From Verrucomicrobiia bacterium (GTDB taxonomy: Bacteria; Verrucomicrobiota; Verrucomicrobiia; Verrucomicrobiales; DEV007), in the NCBI GenBank assembly GCA_030427505.1, contig JAUICH010000001.1, positions 620,001 through 684,000 of the forward strand: a DNA stretch of 64,000 nt. Reading direction: 5' to 3'. Of this stretch, positions 33,069 to 41,246 are shown piece after piece. How positions within the stretch are numbered: position 1 is the stretch's first letter; every line of letters begins with the position of its first letter. The notes beneath the pieces are model-generated. The model saw only the letters and a program-made list of their open reading frames with translations, searched no databases and was not told where the DNA came from. The position numbers and the translations under genes are program-made.

Positions 33069-33662
33069 ATGTCCGAGGAGAAACCTTACGATCCTCTTAA
33101 CTACGAGACCATAACGGACAATCTCGTCCGTCGACTACTCGACCGGGCGCCCGTTTCCCTTCCCCCGGGTAAGGTATTCTCGGGTCCTGGGATATATCTG
33201 CTCTACTATAAGGGAGATTTCGCTCCGTATGGCGCCTATCGTTTCACCGAAGAAACACAGACGCCGGTCTATGTGGGAAAGGCCATGCCGGAGGGAGCCC
33301 GCAAAGGAGGAGGAGAGTTCGATCTAACCAAGAAATCCCTGCACAAGCGGCTAAAAGAACACGCCCGTTCGGTTGAAAAGGTGGAGAACCTTGTTTTGGA
33401 AGATTTCCAATGCCGCTATCTCGTCGTCGAGCCAGTCTGGATTCCGCTGGCCGAACGGTTTTTGATTCAGCGTTATCAGCCTATTTGGAACGTCTGTATT
33501 GACGGGTTTGGGATTCATGACCCCGGTGGCGGGCGGCGTAAAGGTGCCGCGTCTTGGTGGGATGTTCTGCACCCGGGCCGGCCCTGGGCTGGCGTTTCCA
33601 AAGAAGGCAAAACTCCGGAAGCCGCCCTTGAAAAGCTCCAAAAGCATACCGCTTCGGAGTAG
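33069..33662 (+). CDS. Eco29kI-family GIY-YIG type II restriction endonuclease
   Basis: 197 aa. GIY-YIG nuclease fold: GIYLLYY and VYVGKA hold the two tyrosines; RLKEH holds the conserved Arg and His; PLAERFLI and PIWN hold the metal-binding Glu and Asn. The closing IDGFGIHDPGGGRR and LHPGRPWA are typical of the Eco29kI group (cuts CCGCGG). It is paired with the C5 methyltransferase upstream, from which it is now separated by the 207-bp element. It converges on vsr, 16 bases apart. Confidence 0.87.
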   Translation: MSEEKPYDPLNYETITDNLVRRLLDRAPVSLPPGKVFSGPGIYLLYYKGDFAPYGAYRFTEETQTPVYVGKAMPEGARKGGGEFDLTKKSLHKRLKEHARSVEKVENLVLEDFQCRYLVVEPVWIPLAERFLIQRYQPIWNVCIDGFGIHDPGGGRRKGAASWWDVLHPGRPWAGVSKEGKTPEAALEKLQKHTASE

Positions 33663-33678
33663 GAAGAGATCACGGTCT

Positions 33679-34104
33679 TCAGTCGAGAAATGCCCGGATA
33701 TTGTCTGCCAACTCTTCGGGCTTCTCTGTCTCACACTCCCAAATCACCAGAAACTCCCAGCCCATGGCTTTCAGCTTTTTCTGGTTCTCCTTATCCCGGC
33801 GGGCATTGCCCAGAAGCTTATCTTTCCAGAAAGCTTTGGTCTCAGGAGATTTAGGTAGACGGCATCTTGGGCACCCTTTGTGCCGGTGCCAATAGCAGCC
33901 ATGAACGAAAATGGCTTTCTTTCGCTTACGGAATACCAGATCGGGTTTACCCGGAAGATCCTTGGCGTGTAGCCGATAGCGGTACCCCATGGAATGCACC
34001 AACCGCCGGACCCTCATCTCCGGCTTGGTATCCTTTCCGCGCACCAAGCCCATGCGGGTGCTCCGTTCCTTTTCGGAGAGGGTGTCTAGACTACTTTTTG
34101 GCAT
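33679..34104 (-). CDS. vsr: Very short patch repair endonuclease Vsr
   Basis: 141 aa. Vsr nicks at T:G mismatches that arise when 5-methylcytosine deaminates, so it belongs with a C5 methylase. Key residues: RMGLVRGKDTKPEMRVR at the N-terminus, catalytic D55 in KPDLVF, H69 in FVHGCYWH, and zinc ligands C70, H73, C78 and C81 (CYWHRHKGCPRC). It is the third gene of the restriction-modification cassette but on the opposite strand. Confidence 0.93.
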   Translation of the reverse strand: MPKSSLDTLSEKERSTRMGLVRGKDTKPEMRVRRLVHSMGYRYRLHAKDLPGKPDLVFRKRKKAIFVHGCYWHRHKGCPRCRLPKSPETKAFWKDKLLGNARRDKENQKKLKAMGWEFLVIWECETEKPEELADNIRAFLD

Positions 34105-34170
34105 TCCGTTTCCTGAATTAGGAAAGGTAACAGCTCTGAAGGCAACAGCGGAAATTCACTGCCTGGCTTG

Positions 34171-34246
34171 GGAGAAAAATTTCCGTCCGGGTTCCCCCCC
34201 TGGACATTCGCCGGAAACGGAAGCCGGAAAAACAGGTAAAGCGCTT
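34171..34246. repeat. REP-like single repeat downstream of vsr
   Basis: It shares TTCCGTCCGG, CCCCCTGGA and CCGGAAACGGAAGCCGGAAA with the double repeat at 31444-31570. It is in direct orientation to that repeat's right half and inverted to its left half. The two copies bracket the methylase-nuclease-vsr cassette. Confidence 0.65.
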
Positions 34247-34321
34247 CGTGTGACCGCAACCAAGCCACCTCCCGGCTCCCCATTCCCGCTTGATCTTCCT
34301 CCGCTGGTAAGGGATAAGTAA

Positions 34322-34341
34322 AACTGTTCCAATGAACAGTT
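34322..34341 (+). promoter_or_regulatory. LexA operator of the imuA-imuB-dnaE2 operon
   Basis: AACTGTTC-CAAT-GAACAGTT is a perfect 8-bp palindrome with a 4-base spacer. Its core TGTTC-N4-GAACA (34325-34338) is the motif I recall as the verrucomicrobial LexA box. It overlaps the imuA ATG (34332), so a bound repressor would block both transcription and the leaderless start region. Confidence 0.8.
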
Positions 34342-35096
34342 ACCCTTCAGAGGCGGCTCGCGCCAAGATTATTGCCCTGCCTGGGCTGCCGGATACGGTG
34401 GGCTGGGGGAGCCAGGGCATCCGCACGGCGTCCGCCGAAATGGAGCGGGCGCGGGCGCTGGAGAAGGACGGCTTTCCCACCGGGGTGCCCTGCCTGGACG
34501 CGGTGGGGCTGCAAAAGGGATCGATCAATGAAGTGGTGGCCGAGGGGCCGGGCGCGGGCGCGGGCCTGCTGCTGGATCAACTGCTGGCGGGCGGACCGGG
34601 TCAAGGGCAGGGAAACGGCTACGTGGCCCTGATCGACGGGAGCGATAGCTTCGATCCGCGCTCGGCGGGCGTGGCGCCGGGGGGATTGCGCCGCCTGCTC
34701 TGGCTGCGCTGTCAGCGGGGCGCGGCGGAGGCCCTGAAGGCGGCGGACTGGCTGCTGCGGGACGGAAATTTATCCCTGGTGGTGCTGGACCTGCACCTGA
34801 ACCCGGGCCGGGAGTTTCGCCGCGTGCCGGGCAGCACCTGGCACCGGCTGCGGCTCCAGGCGGAGACCACGGGGGCCGTGCTGCTGGCCTTGACGCCGGA
34901 AAAGCTGCTCTCCTGCGCCCAGACGCGGCTGCGGCTGAGCGAGCGCTTCAGCCTGGCGGCCTTTGACACGCCGCGCGAGCGCCTGGTCCTGCACCCGGCG
35001 GTGGAGCGGCGCCAGCTCCGCCCCGCCTGGGGACCCACGAAGGCGAACCCGGACCGGGCGGCGGCGGGGGGAGACGCGGTGGAACGAATGGCCTGA
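34332..35096 (+). CDS. imuA: ImuA-like mutasome protein
   Basis: 254 aa. RecA/SulA-like fold without intact nucleotide-binding motifs: TGVPCLDAVGLQKGSINEVVAEGPGAGAGLLLDQLLAG, where the Walker A position is degenerate; then YVALIDGSDSFDPRSAG and RLLWLRC. The C-terminal RLRLSERFSLAAFDTPRERL is typical of ImuA/ImuA2. It acts with ImuB and DnaE2 in SOS translesion synthesis. First gene of the operon; a LexA box overlaps its ATG. Confidence 0.82.
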   Translation: MNSYPSEAARAKIIALPGLPDTVGWGSQGIRTASAEMERARALEKDGFPTGVPCLDAVGLQKGSINEVVAEGPGAGAGLLLDQLLAGGPGQGQGNGYVALIDGSDSFDPRSAGVAPGGLRRLLWLRCQRGAAEALKAADWLLRDGNLSLVVLDLHLNPGREFRRVPGSTWHRLRLQAETTGAVLLALTPEKLLSCAQTRLRLSERFSLAAFDTPRERLVLHPAVERRQLRPAWGPTKANPDRAAAGGDAVERMA

Positions 35097-35321
35097 CCCC
35101 GATGGGTGGGGGGAGTAAGGAAGGCCGGCGGACGCAACGAAGGCGAGAACGAAGCATCAGCAGCATCAGCACAACACCCCCGGCCCAGCCCGGCTAAGCC
35201 AAACCCATCCGCGAACCAAGCAGTCAAGCAATCCACCGACCTACCGACCCACCAATCAATCAATCCGCACCCGCAAAGCGGAAGTAGAAGAAGACTCCCC
35301 CCTCCATCACGACGACTATCT

Positions 35322-36911
35322 ATGTATGCGGCGATCCATCTCGTGGAGTTCGGGCTCCAGGCGCGGCTGCGGCGGCTGCTGGAGGCCGGCCTGGCGGAGA
35401 CGCCCGTGGCCCTGCTGGACACCGCGGACGACGCGGACGACGCGGAGGCTGGCCGGAAGAAGGCGCCCATCGTGGCCCTGACCGCCGCGGCCCGGCGGGC
35501 GGGGGTGGAGCCGGGGATGACGGCGGTAAAGGGGCTGGCCCGGTGCGGCGCGTTGCGGGTGCTTGTCCGCTGCCCGGAGGCGGAGCGGGAGGCCGGTCAA
35601 CTGCTCGCCACGCTGGCGGAGCGTTGCACGCCGGACTTTGAAGAGACCGCGCCCGGCGTGGTGACGCTGGACCTTTTCGGCTCCCGCCAGTGGAGCGGCG
35701 GCGGGCGGGAGGCGGAGCTGGGCCGGCGCGTCGTGGCGGAGCTGGCGGCCCAGCGCCTCCATGCCCGGGTGGGCTTCGCGGAGAATCCGGACCTGGCCCT
35801 GCTGGTGGCGAAGCGCGCCCCGGCGGCGGAGCCCGTGGCCGTGCTGGCCGCCCGCGCGGAGGAGGCGCGGGACTTCCTCGCCCCGCTCCCGGTGGCCGCG
35901 CTGGAGCCGCCGCCCCGCATTACGGAGGTGCTAAGCCTCTGGGGCGTGCGCACCCTGGGGGACTTCACCCGGCTGCGGAAGGACGAGATCGCCGACCGCC
36001 TGGGGCCGGAGGGCGTGGCGCTCTGGGAATGCGCCGCGGGCCGGCGGCAGCGCCTGCTCCGCCTGGTGCGGCCCGTACCGGAGTTCGCGCGGGAGATGGA
36101 GTTCGACTACGAGGTGGAGACCCTGGAGCCGCTCCTCTTTGCCCTGCGGCGGCTTCTGGAAACCCTCTGCGCCCGGCTCGCGGCGGACTGGAAGGCGGCG
36201 GGGGAGATCCGGCTGCGGCTGGACTTTTCGCGGGGCGAGCCCTACGCGCGCGACTTCCGCGTGCCGGACCCGTGTTGCGACGTGGACCTGCTCTTCCGCA
36301 TGCTGCACGCGCACCTGGAGGACTTCACGGCGGACTCGCCCATCGTGGGCCTGCGGTTGGAAGCCCTGCCCGCCCGGGTGGGCAAGCAGCAGGTCCACCT
36401 CTTTGAGTCCGGCCTGAAAGACCCGAACCGCTTTACCGAGACGCTGGCCCGGCTGGAGGCCCTGCTCGGCTCAGGACGGGTGGGCACGCCGGAGCTGCCG
36501 GACACGCATCGCCCGGACGCCTTCGAGCTCCAGCCCTTCCGCGAACGCCAGCCGGGTGAGGAAGAAAGGAAGAAAAAAAAGAAGACCCACCCTGACACTA
36601 CCACCGCCGCCCTCGCCCGGGAGCCGGTGCCGCACACGCCCGTCCGGCTGGGGCTGCCGCTCCACCGCTTCCGCCCCCCTTTGCAGGCGGGGGTCACGCT
36701 TTCCCGCGAGAGCAAGCGCCCCGCCGCCATTCACTCCGGCGGCATACGCGGCACGGTGCGGGACTGCCGGGGACCCTGGCTGACCTCCGGCGACTGGTGG
36801 GACCGCGCCCGCTGGTCGCGCCTGGAGTGGGACATCCAGCTCGCCGACGGCCGCATTTACCTGCTGGTGAAGGAGGAGGAACACTGGAAGCTGGAGGGCG
36901 TCTATGGCTGA
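35322..36911 (+). CDS. imuB: Y-family polymerase-like protein ImuB
   Basis: 529 aa from the ATG at 35322 (MYAAIHLVEFGLQ); the longer frame from 35106 codes a low-complexity leader and is rejected. It has a Y-family palm/finger/little-finger layout. The catalytic acidic residues of active polymerases are missing: LVEFGLQA stands where DMDAFFA occurs in DinB. This matches ImuB, a non-catalytic adaptor that links DnaE2 to the beta clamp. A Lys-rich linker (EEERKKKKKTH) precedes the C-terminal domain (GIRGTVRDCRGPWLTSGDWW). It overlaps dnaE2 by 8 bases. The 225-base gap before it has a CAAT-type simple repeat and no gene. Confidence 0.9.
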   Translation: MYAAIHLVEFGLQARLRRLLEAGLAETPVALLDTADDADDAEAGRKKAPIVALTAAARRAGVEPGMTAVKGLARCGALRVLVRCPEAEREAGQLLATLAERCTPDFEETAPGVVTLDLFGSRQWSGGGREAELGRRVVAELAAQRLHARVGFAENPDLALLVAKRAPAAEPVAVLAARAEEARDFLAPLPVAALEPPPRITEVLSLWGVRTLGDFTRLRKDEIADRLGPEGVALWECAAGRRQRLLRLVRPVPEFAREMEFDYEVETLEPLLFALRRLLETLCARLAADWKAAGEIRLRLDFSRGEPYARDFRVPDPCCDVDLLFRMLHAHLEDFTADSPIVGLRLEALPARVGKQQVHLFESGLKDPNRFTETLARLEALLGSGRVGTPELPDTHRPDAFELQPFRERQPGEEERKKKKKTHPDTTTAALAREPVPHTPVRLGLPLHRFRPPLQAGVTLSRESKRPAAIHSGGIRGTVRDCRGPWLTSGDWWDRARWSRLEWDIQLADGRIYLLVKEEEHWKLEGVYG

Positions 36912-39900
36912 CGGTAAAACTAAGCCAAACGGAACAACGGCAGCCGCGAGGTCGGCAGCGGCGGCGGCGGACTACGTGGAACTCCACGCCCGCAGCGCCT
37001 TCAGCTTTCACCACGGGGCCTCCCACCCGGAGGACATGGTGCGCCGCGCGGCGGAGCTGGGCATGCCCGCTCTGGCCCTGCTGGACCGGGACGGCGTGTA
37101 TGGATCCGCCCGCGCCCACTACGCGGCGGCGGAGCTGCGCCAGGAACAGGGCGTCGAGATCCGTCCCCTGACCGGCGCGGAAGTGACGCTGGAGGGAGAG
37201 ATCGCGCTGCCCCTCCTGGTCCGCACCCGGGAAGGCTACCAGAACCTCTGCCGCCTGATCACCCGGGCTAAGCTGCGCGGCCTGCCGCCTGAAACGGCGC
37301 GGGCCCATCCCTTCCTGAACCCCCGCAAAGACGGCCGGGTGCGCTGGGAGGAACTGGAGGAATTTTCCGAAGGCCTCATCGCCCTGACCGGGGATGAGGA
37401 AGGGCCCCTGCGCCAGGCCCTGGCGGGGGGGAATAAGGCGCTGGCGGAAGAGCGCCTGCGCTTCCTGCTTAGGACCTATGGTAGCGACGGCGTCGCCGTG
37501 GAACTCCAGCGCCACCGCGTGCGCGGGGAAGACTGGGCCAACCGCTGCCTCGTGGACCTGGCGGCGGCGCGCCGCCTGCCCCTCATCGCCACCAACGGCG
37601 CGGGCTTTGCCCGGAAGCAGGGCCGCTTGTTGTTCGATGCCTTTGCCTGCCTGCGCCACCACACCCCGTTGGACGCGGCGGGCACCCTGCTGGCGCCAAA
37701 CGCGGAGCGCTATCTAAAGAGCGCGCGGCAGATGGCGGAACTCTTCGCCGACCACCCGGAGGCCCTTACCAATACCCGCCGCCTCGCGGACCGGGTGGAG
37801 TTTACCCTGGAAAACCTGGGCTACCGCTTCCCCGATTATCCCGTGCCGGACGGCGTCACCGTGCCAGGCTTCCTGCGGGAGGAAGTCTACAAAGGCGCGA
37901 AAGGCCGCTATGGGAAGATAACCAAAAAAGTAAGAAAACAGCTCGATCACGAGCTGACCCTCATCGAAAAGCTTGGCTTCTGCGGGTATTTCCTCATCGT
38001 ATGGGACATCGTCAATTTCGCCCGCGCCCACCACATCCTGGTGCAGGGGCGGGGCTCGGCGGCGAACTCGGCGGTCTGCTACTGCCTGGGCATCACGGCG
38101 GTGGACGCCATCAAGCAGAAGCTCCTCTTCGAACGCTTCCTCTCCGAAGGCCGCAACAGCTGGCCGGACATTGACCTGGACCTGCCCAGCGGCGACCGGC
38201 GGGAGGCCGTCATCCAGGGCGTGTTCGAAAAGTACCAGCCCCTCGGCGCCGCCATGACGGCGAATGTCATCACCTATCGGGGCCGCTCCGCGATGCGGGA
38301 GATGGGGAAAGTGTTAGGCATTCCCGAGGATACCCTGGGCCGCTTTTCCAGCTCCTGGGGCAGCGCCCGCATCCAGAACGCGGAAGAACTGCGCGTCCTC
38401 ATCCGGGAGTCCGGCCTGGCGGAGCAGCACCCGCGCCTGCCCGCCCTGGTGCATCTTTACCAGAGCGTCTATGGCCTGCCCAGGCACCTCGGCCAGCACT
38501 CCGGCGGCATGATCATTTCCGACCGGCCGCTGGACAGCGTGGTGCCCCTGGAAAACGCCACCATGGAAAACCGCCGCGTCGTGCAGTGGGACAAGGACGA
38601 CTGCGAAGACCTCGGCATCATCAAAGTGGACTTGTTAGGGATCGGCATGCTGGCCGCCATGCAGGACACCGCCGAACTCTGCCGGGAACGCGGCCGGCCC
38701 ATCGACCTCGCGGACCTCCCGGCGGACGACCCCGCCACCTTTGAAATGTTGCGGCGGGCGGACACCATCGGCGTCTTCCAGGTGGAGTCCCGCGCCCAGA
38801 TGGCCACGCTGCCCCGGATGAAGCCGGACACCTTCTACGACCTGGTGGTGGAAGTCGCCATCATCCGCCCCGGCCCCATCGTGGGAAACATGGTCCACCC
38901 TTACCTGAACCGCCGGGCGGGGAGAGAAAAGATCGACTACATTGACGACCGCTTCCGGCCCGCGCTGGAGCGCACCCTGGGCATCCCCCTTTTCCAAGAG
39001 CAGGTGCTCCAGATGGCGATGATCGCCGCGGACTTCAACGGCAGCGAGGCCGAGGCCCTGCGGCGGGCCATCAGCTTCCACCGCTCCGAGGAACGCATGT
39101 CCAAGGTCATGATAAAACTCCGCTCCGCGATGGAGCGCAAAGGCGTGCCCCGCGAGACCCAGGAGCGCATCGTGTCCTCCATCCAGAGCTTCGCGTTGTA
39201 TGGCTTCCCCGAGAGTCACGCCATCAGCTTTGCCTTGCTGGCCTATGCCTCCGCGTGGTTGAAGGTGCACCGCGCGGCGGAGTTCTACGTGGGCCTCATG
39301 AACAACCAGCCCATGGGCTTCTACAGCCGCGCCACCCTGGTGAAAGACGCGAAGGATCACGGCCTGCGCGTGCGGACCGTGGACGTGACCCTCAGCGCCG
39401 CGCTCTGCACCGTGGAAGACGACCGCACGGTTCGCCTGGGGCTGATGGAAGTCTCCGGCCTCAGCCCGGCCACCGCCGAGCGTATCGTGACCGAACGCGC
39501 CGCCCGGCCCTTTGCTTCGCTGGAAGATTTCATGATCCGCGCCCGGCCCAAGCGGGACGAGCGCCGGGTGCTGGCGAAAGTCGGCGCCCTGAACCCCCTG
39601 CGCAACGCCACCCACCGCCGCGAAGCCCTGTGGAAAGTCGAGAAACCCTTCGACCCCGAGGACCTCTTCGCCTGGCGGGCCGCCCAGGAGTCAGTCTCCC
39701 CGGAAGAAGGCGAAGAGAACGAAACGGCCACCACCGCGGCAACGGCGGACCCCTCCTCTTCTTCCCCCCTGGCGCCCATGGACCGGCTGGAGCGCCTCCA
39801 GGCGGACTTCGACGGGCTGGCGCTAACCACCGGACCTCATCCCATGGCCTACATCCGCGACCGCCTGCCGCCCGGCATCTCGCGGGCTTGTGACCTCATT

Positions 39901-40197
39901 CACGGAAAGATGAACCAGCCCGTCACCATCGCCGGTCTCGTCATCTGCCGCCAGCGTCCCAGCACGGCGAAAGGCCACGTCTTCGTTTCCCTGGAAGATG
40001 AGACCGGCGTCGCCAATGCCTTCGTCCACGAAACCCTCTTCCAGAAATACCGCCACGTCATTCCCCACGAAGCCTTCCTCATGATCCGCGGCCGCCTCCA
40101 GATCCAGCACGGCGTCACCAGCGTCTACGCCCTCCACGCCGAGGGCCTGCCGTTTGAAACCGTCGCCGTCGGGGAGCAGTCGCATGATTTTCGGTGA
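36904..40197 (+). CDS. dnaE2: Error-prone DNA polymerase III alpha subunit DnaE2
   Basis: 1097 aa, the usual DnaE2 length. Ala-rich leader (1-20), PHP domain (ELHARSAFSFHHGASHPEDMVRRA), C-family catalytic core (RGSAANSAVCYCLGIT, then PDIDLDLPSGDRR with the catalytic Asp residues), tandem helix-hairpin-helix region (SGLSPATAERIV...ASLEDFMIR), and C-terminal OB-fold (VTIAGLVICRQRPSTAKG). It performs damage-induced mutagenic synthesis with ImuA and ImuB. Third and last gene of the LexA-controlled operon. Confidence 0.95.
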   Translation: MADGKTKPNGTTAAARSAAAAADYVELHARSAFSFHHGASHPEDMVRRAAELGMPALALLDRDGVYGSARAHYAAAELRQEQGVEIRPLTGAEVTLEGEIALPLLVRTREGYQNLCRLITRAKLRGLPPETARAHPFLNPRKDGRVRWEELEEFSEGLIALTGDEEGPLRQALAGGNKALAEERLRFLLRTYGSDGVAVELQRHRVRGEDWANRCLVDLAAARRLPLIATNGAGFARKQGRLLFDAFACLRHHTPLDAAGTLLAPNAERYLKSARQMAELFADHPEALTNTRRLADRVEFTLENLGYRFPDYPVPDGVTVPGFLREEVYKGAKGRYGKITKKVRKQLDHELTLIEKLGFCGYFLIVWDIVNFARAHHILVQGRGSAANSAVCYCLGITAVDAIKQKLLFERFLSEGRNSWPDIDLDLPSGDRREAVIQGVFEKYQPLGAAMTANVITYRGRSAMREMGKVLGIPEDTLGRFSSSWGSARIQNAEELRVLIRESGLAEQHPRLPALVHLYQSVYGLPRHLGQHSGGMIISDRPLDSVVPLENATMENRRVVQWDKDDCEDLGIIKVDLLGIGMLAAMQDTAELCRERGRPIDLADLPADDPATFEMLRRADTIGVFQVESRAQMATLPRMKPDTFYDLVVEVAIIRPGPIVGNMVHPYLNRRAGREKIDYIDDRFRPALERTLGIPLFQEQVLQMAMIAADFNGSEAEALRRAISFHRSEERMSKVMIKLRSAMERKGVPRETQERIVSSIQSFALYGFPESHAISFALLAYASAWLKVHRAAEFYVGLMNNQPMGFYSRATLVKDAKDHGLRVRTVDVTLSAALCTVEDDRTVRLGLMEVSGLSPATAERIVTERAARPFASLEDFMIRARPKRDERRVLAKVGALNPLRNATHRREALWKVEKPFDPEDLFAWRAAQESVSPEEGEENETATTAATADPSSSSPLAPMDRLERLQADFDGLALTTGPHPMAYIRDRLPPGISRACDLIHGKMNQPVTIAGLVICRQRPSTAKGHVFVSLEDETGVANAFVHETLFQKYRHVIPHEAFLMIRGRLQIQHGVTSVYALHAEGLPFETVAVGEQSHDFR

Positions 40198-40230
40198 GGC
40201 CGTCCAACAATCCTGAAGCGTGAGGTAGAG

Positions 40231-40402
40231 AAGGTGGTCCTCGACCTCCGGGCGAGGAACTCGCGAACCGGGCAAGCAACTCAATACGGCGGGTACGTTA
40301 CTCAATGCGCGAACAAAACCAGCTTCACCAGAGGGAGAAAGCTACATGTCCAAATACCTAAGAAAAGACTCCTTGCCCTGCTTCCGCGAACGCGCTCCAC
40401 CT
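40231..40402. repeat. Dispersed ~170-bp repeat, copy A
   Basis: It begins AAGGTGGTCCTCGACCTCCG and ends near CGAACGCGCTC. Shared blocks with 44215-44416 include ACTCGCGAAC, TGCGCGAAC and the CCTTGCCCTG region. It lies just after dnaE2. The 40198-40449 gap otherwise holds nothing recognisable. Confidence 0.65.
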
Positions 40403-40449
40403 TGCGCGCCTGTCTTCAATGCAACTCTGCCAGCGCGAGCTTCCCCCCC

Positions 40450-41145
40450 TCACGAAAACGAAATGGCATAGAAATACCACCCCAGCCCGATCGTGAAAAT
40501 GAAGTCGCCCCACAGGCCATGCTCCACCGTGACGGCCAGAGTGGAACCCGTCCGGGAATAGGTGTGAGCGAACAGCAGACCCCCGGCGGTAGACAAAACC
40601 GGCGCGATCCAGTTTCCAAAAAATAGGTGAGCCAGTCCAAAGGCCAGCGCGTTCACCACGATCATCACCGTGGGCGAGGGGAAGAGACAGCCATAGCGAT
40701 GAAAGAAAAACGTGCGAAAGAAGAGTTCCTGCGGGTAGGCTGACAGCAGGGGGTAAAGTACCATTACGACCATCCACATCTCCCTGTTCTCGCGGGGAAA
40801 CCCAAGGAACCGCTCCGGCTTCGCCCACCAGACATAGAGCGACACTGGAATCGCGAGAAGAGCGAAGCGCACCCAGATAATAGGCATTCGCCGCACCGCC
40901 TGCCGCGCGTTCCAAAGCCGCTTCTTTTCAAAAGACCGGTCGAACAACAGCACCACCAGCGCCAAAACCGCCAGGCCAAAGAGAACCGGAAAAAAGAGGC
41001 CGATCAGAGAGGCGCGCTTCCAGTAAACCACCAGGGGAAACAAGACAAACAACCCCAGGCACTCGAGCGCCCGCAGGGCCAAGCCAAACCGGGACACAGG
41101 CCGGGAGCCAATGGCGGGGAGAGAGATATCCTGAAGGTCAGACAT
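40450..41145 (-). CDS. CPBP-family intramembrane metalloprotease
   Basis: 231 aa from the ATG at 41145; an ATG at 41166 and a TTG at 41181 are alternatives. About six membrane helices. Motif 1 is YPQELFFRTFFFHRYG, where the usual EExxxR reads QExxxR; this variant occurs in a known subfamily. Motif 2 is the FGLAHLFF stretch with His, and motif 3 is VEHGLWGDFIF. CPBP proteins are Rce1-like proteases or bacteriocin-immunity-type proteins. The target is unknown. It diverges from the sulfatase gene. Confidence 0.82.
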   Translation of the reverse strand: MSDLQDISLPAIGSRPVSRFGLALRALECLGLFVLFPLVVYWKRASLIGLFFPVLFGLAVLALVVLLFDRSFEKKRLWNARQAVRRMPIIWVRFALLAIPVSLYVWWAKPERFLGFPRENREMWMVVMVLYPLLSAYPQELFFRTFFFHRYGCLFPSPTVMIVVNALAFGLAHLFFGNWIAPVLSTAGGLLFAHTYSRTGSTLAVTVEHGLWGDFIFTIGLGWYFYAISFS

Positions 41146-41246
41146 AGGGAAGGCCGGGAGAACCATCGCCGCATCGGCCAAGCCAAGCGAGAAAAACTGG
41201 CCTTTTCCGTCATCCGGGGCTTTGCTAAACGGATCACCTCTACCCC

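Noticed and set aside
35106-35321. Upstream extension of imuB to a GTG at 35106
   Set aside because: The added 72 codons are low-complexity and unlike ImuB, whose conserved N-terminus starts at the ATG at 35322.
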